This document shows, piece after piece, positions 6,344 to 7,656 of a stretch of 7,656 bases of DNA. The stretch covers positions 1-7,656 of the forward strand of contig JAEYTM010000067.1 in the NCBI GenBank assembly GCA_023434015.1. Direction: 5' to 3'. Positions within the stretch are counted from its first letter, which is position 1; every line of letters begins with the position of its first letter. The notes beneath the pieces were generated by a model that did no database searches, was not told the DNA's origin, and saw nothing but the letters and a program-made list of their open reading frames with translations. The DNA is from Pseudomonadota bacterium (GTDB lineage: Bacteria; Pseudomonadota; Alphaproteobacteria; Caulobacterales; Caulobacteraceae). A program made the position numbers and the translations under genes.

Positions 6344-7656
<1,313 letters not shown>

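Overview
The window is a chromosomal, very GC-rich segment with alphaproteobacterial character. The best fit is Caulobacterales (a Caulobacter or Phenylobacterium relative). The grounds are codon use dominated by G/C third positions, an F1-ATPase zeta inhibitor (DUF1476) gene, the purS/purQ/small-purL form of FGAM synthase, and two promoters that fit the Caulobacter housekeeping pattern (TTG-type -35, GCTA-type -10). The genus is an inference. No mobile element, CRISPR array, tRNA or rRNA is visible.

Layout. (1) Bases 1-469 hold the 3' end of a gene whose product ends in a receiver domain, most likely a hybrid histidine kinase. (2) Bases 595-2154 encode a 12-helix MFS carrier of the Spinster (Spns) type. 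(3) Bases 2205-3503 encode purB (adenylosuccinate lyase), starting only 32 nt after a TTGACA box and lacking a good ribosome binding site. (4) Bases 3504-3650 are a hairpin-rich convergent spacer. (5) Bases 3651-3974, minus strand, encode the ATP synthase inhibitor zeta. (6) Bases 3975-4203 are a divergent control region with one promoter per direction and a structured purC leader that includes a terminator-like hairpin. (7) From 4204 to the right edge runs a purine operon: purC, purS, a small unrecognised lipoprotein gene, purQ, and the first 437 codons of purL. The purC/purS pair overlaps by 1 nt and the purS/lipoprotein pair by 4 nt.

How the genes work together. PurS, PurQ and PurL form the FGAM synthase complex (step 4 of IMP synthesis: PurQ releases ammonia from glutamine, PurL uses it with ATP, PurS bridges them). 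PurC makes SAICAR, and PurB cleaves SAICAR to AICAR and also adenylosuccinate to AMP. The zeta protein limits ATP hydrolysis by F1, so an adenine-nucleotide theme runs through the locus.

Most of the window is ordinary housekeeping sequence. The points most worth a second look are the purC leader, which looks like a transcription attenuator or orphan riboswitch, and the lipoprotein gene embedded between purS and purQ. Asp in place of the usual triad Glu in PurQ and a possibly leaderless purB are secondary.
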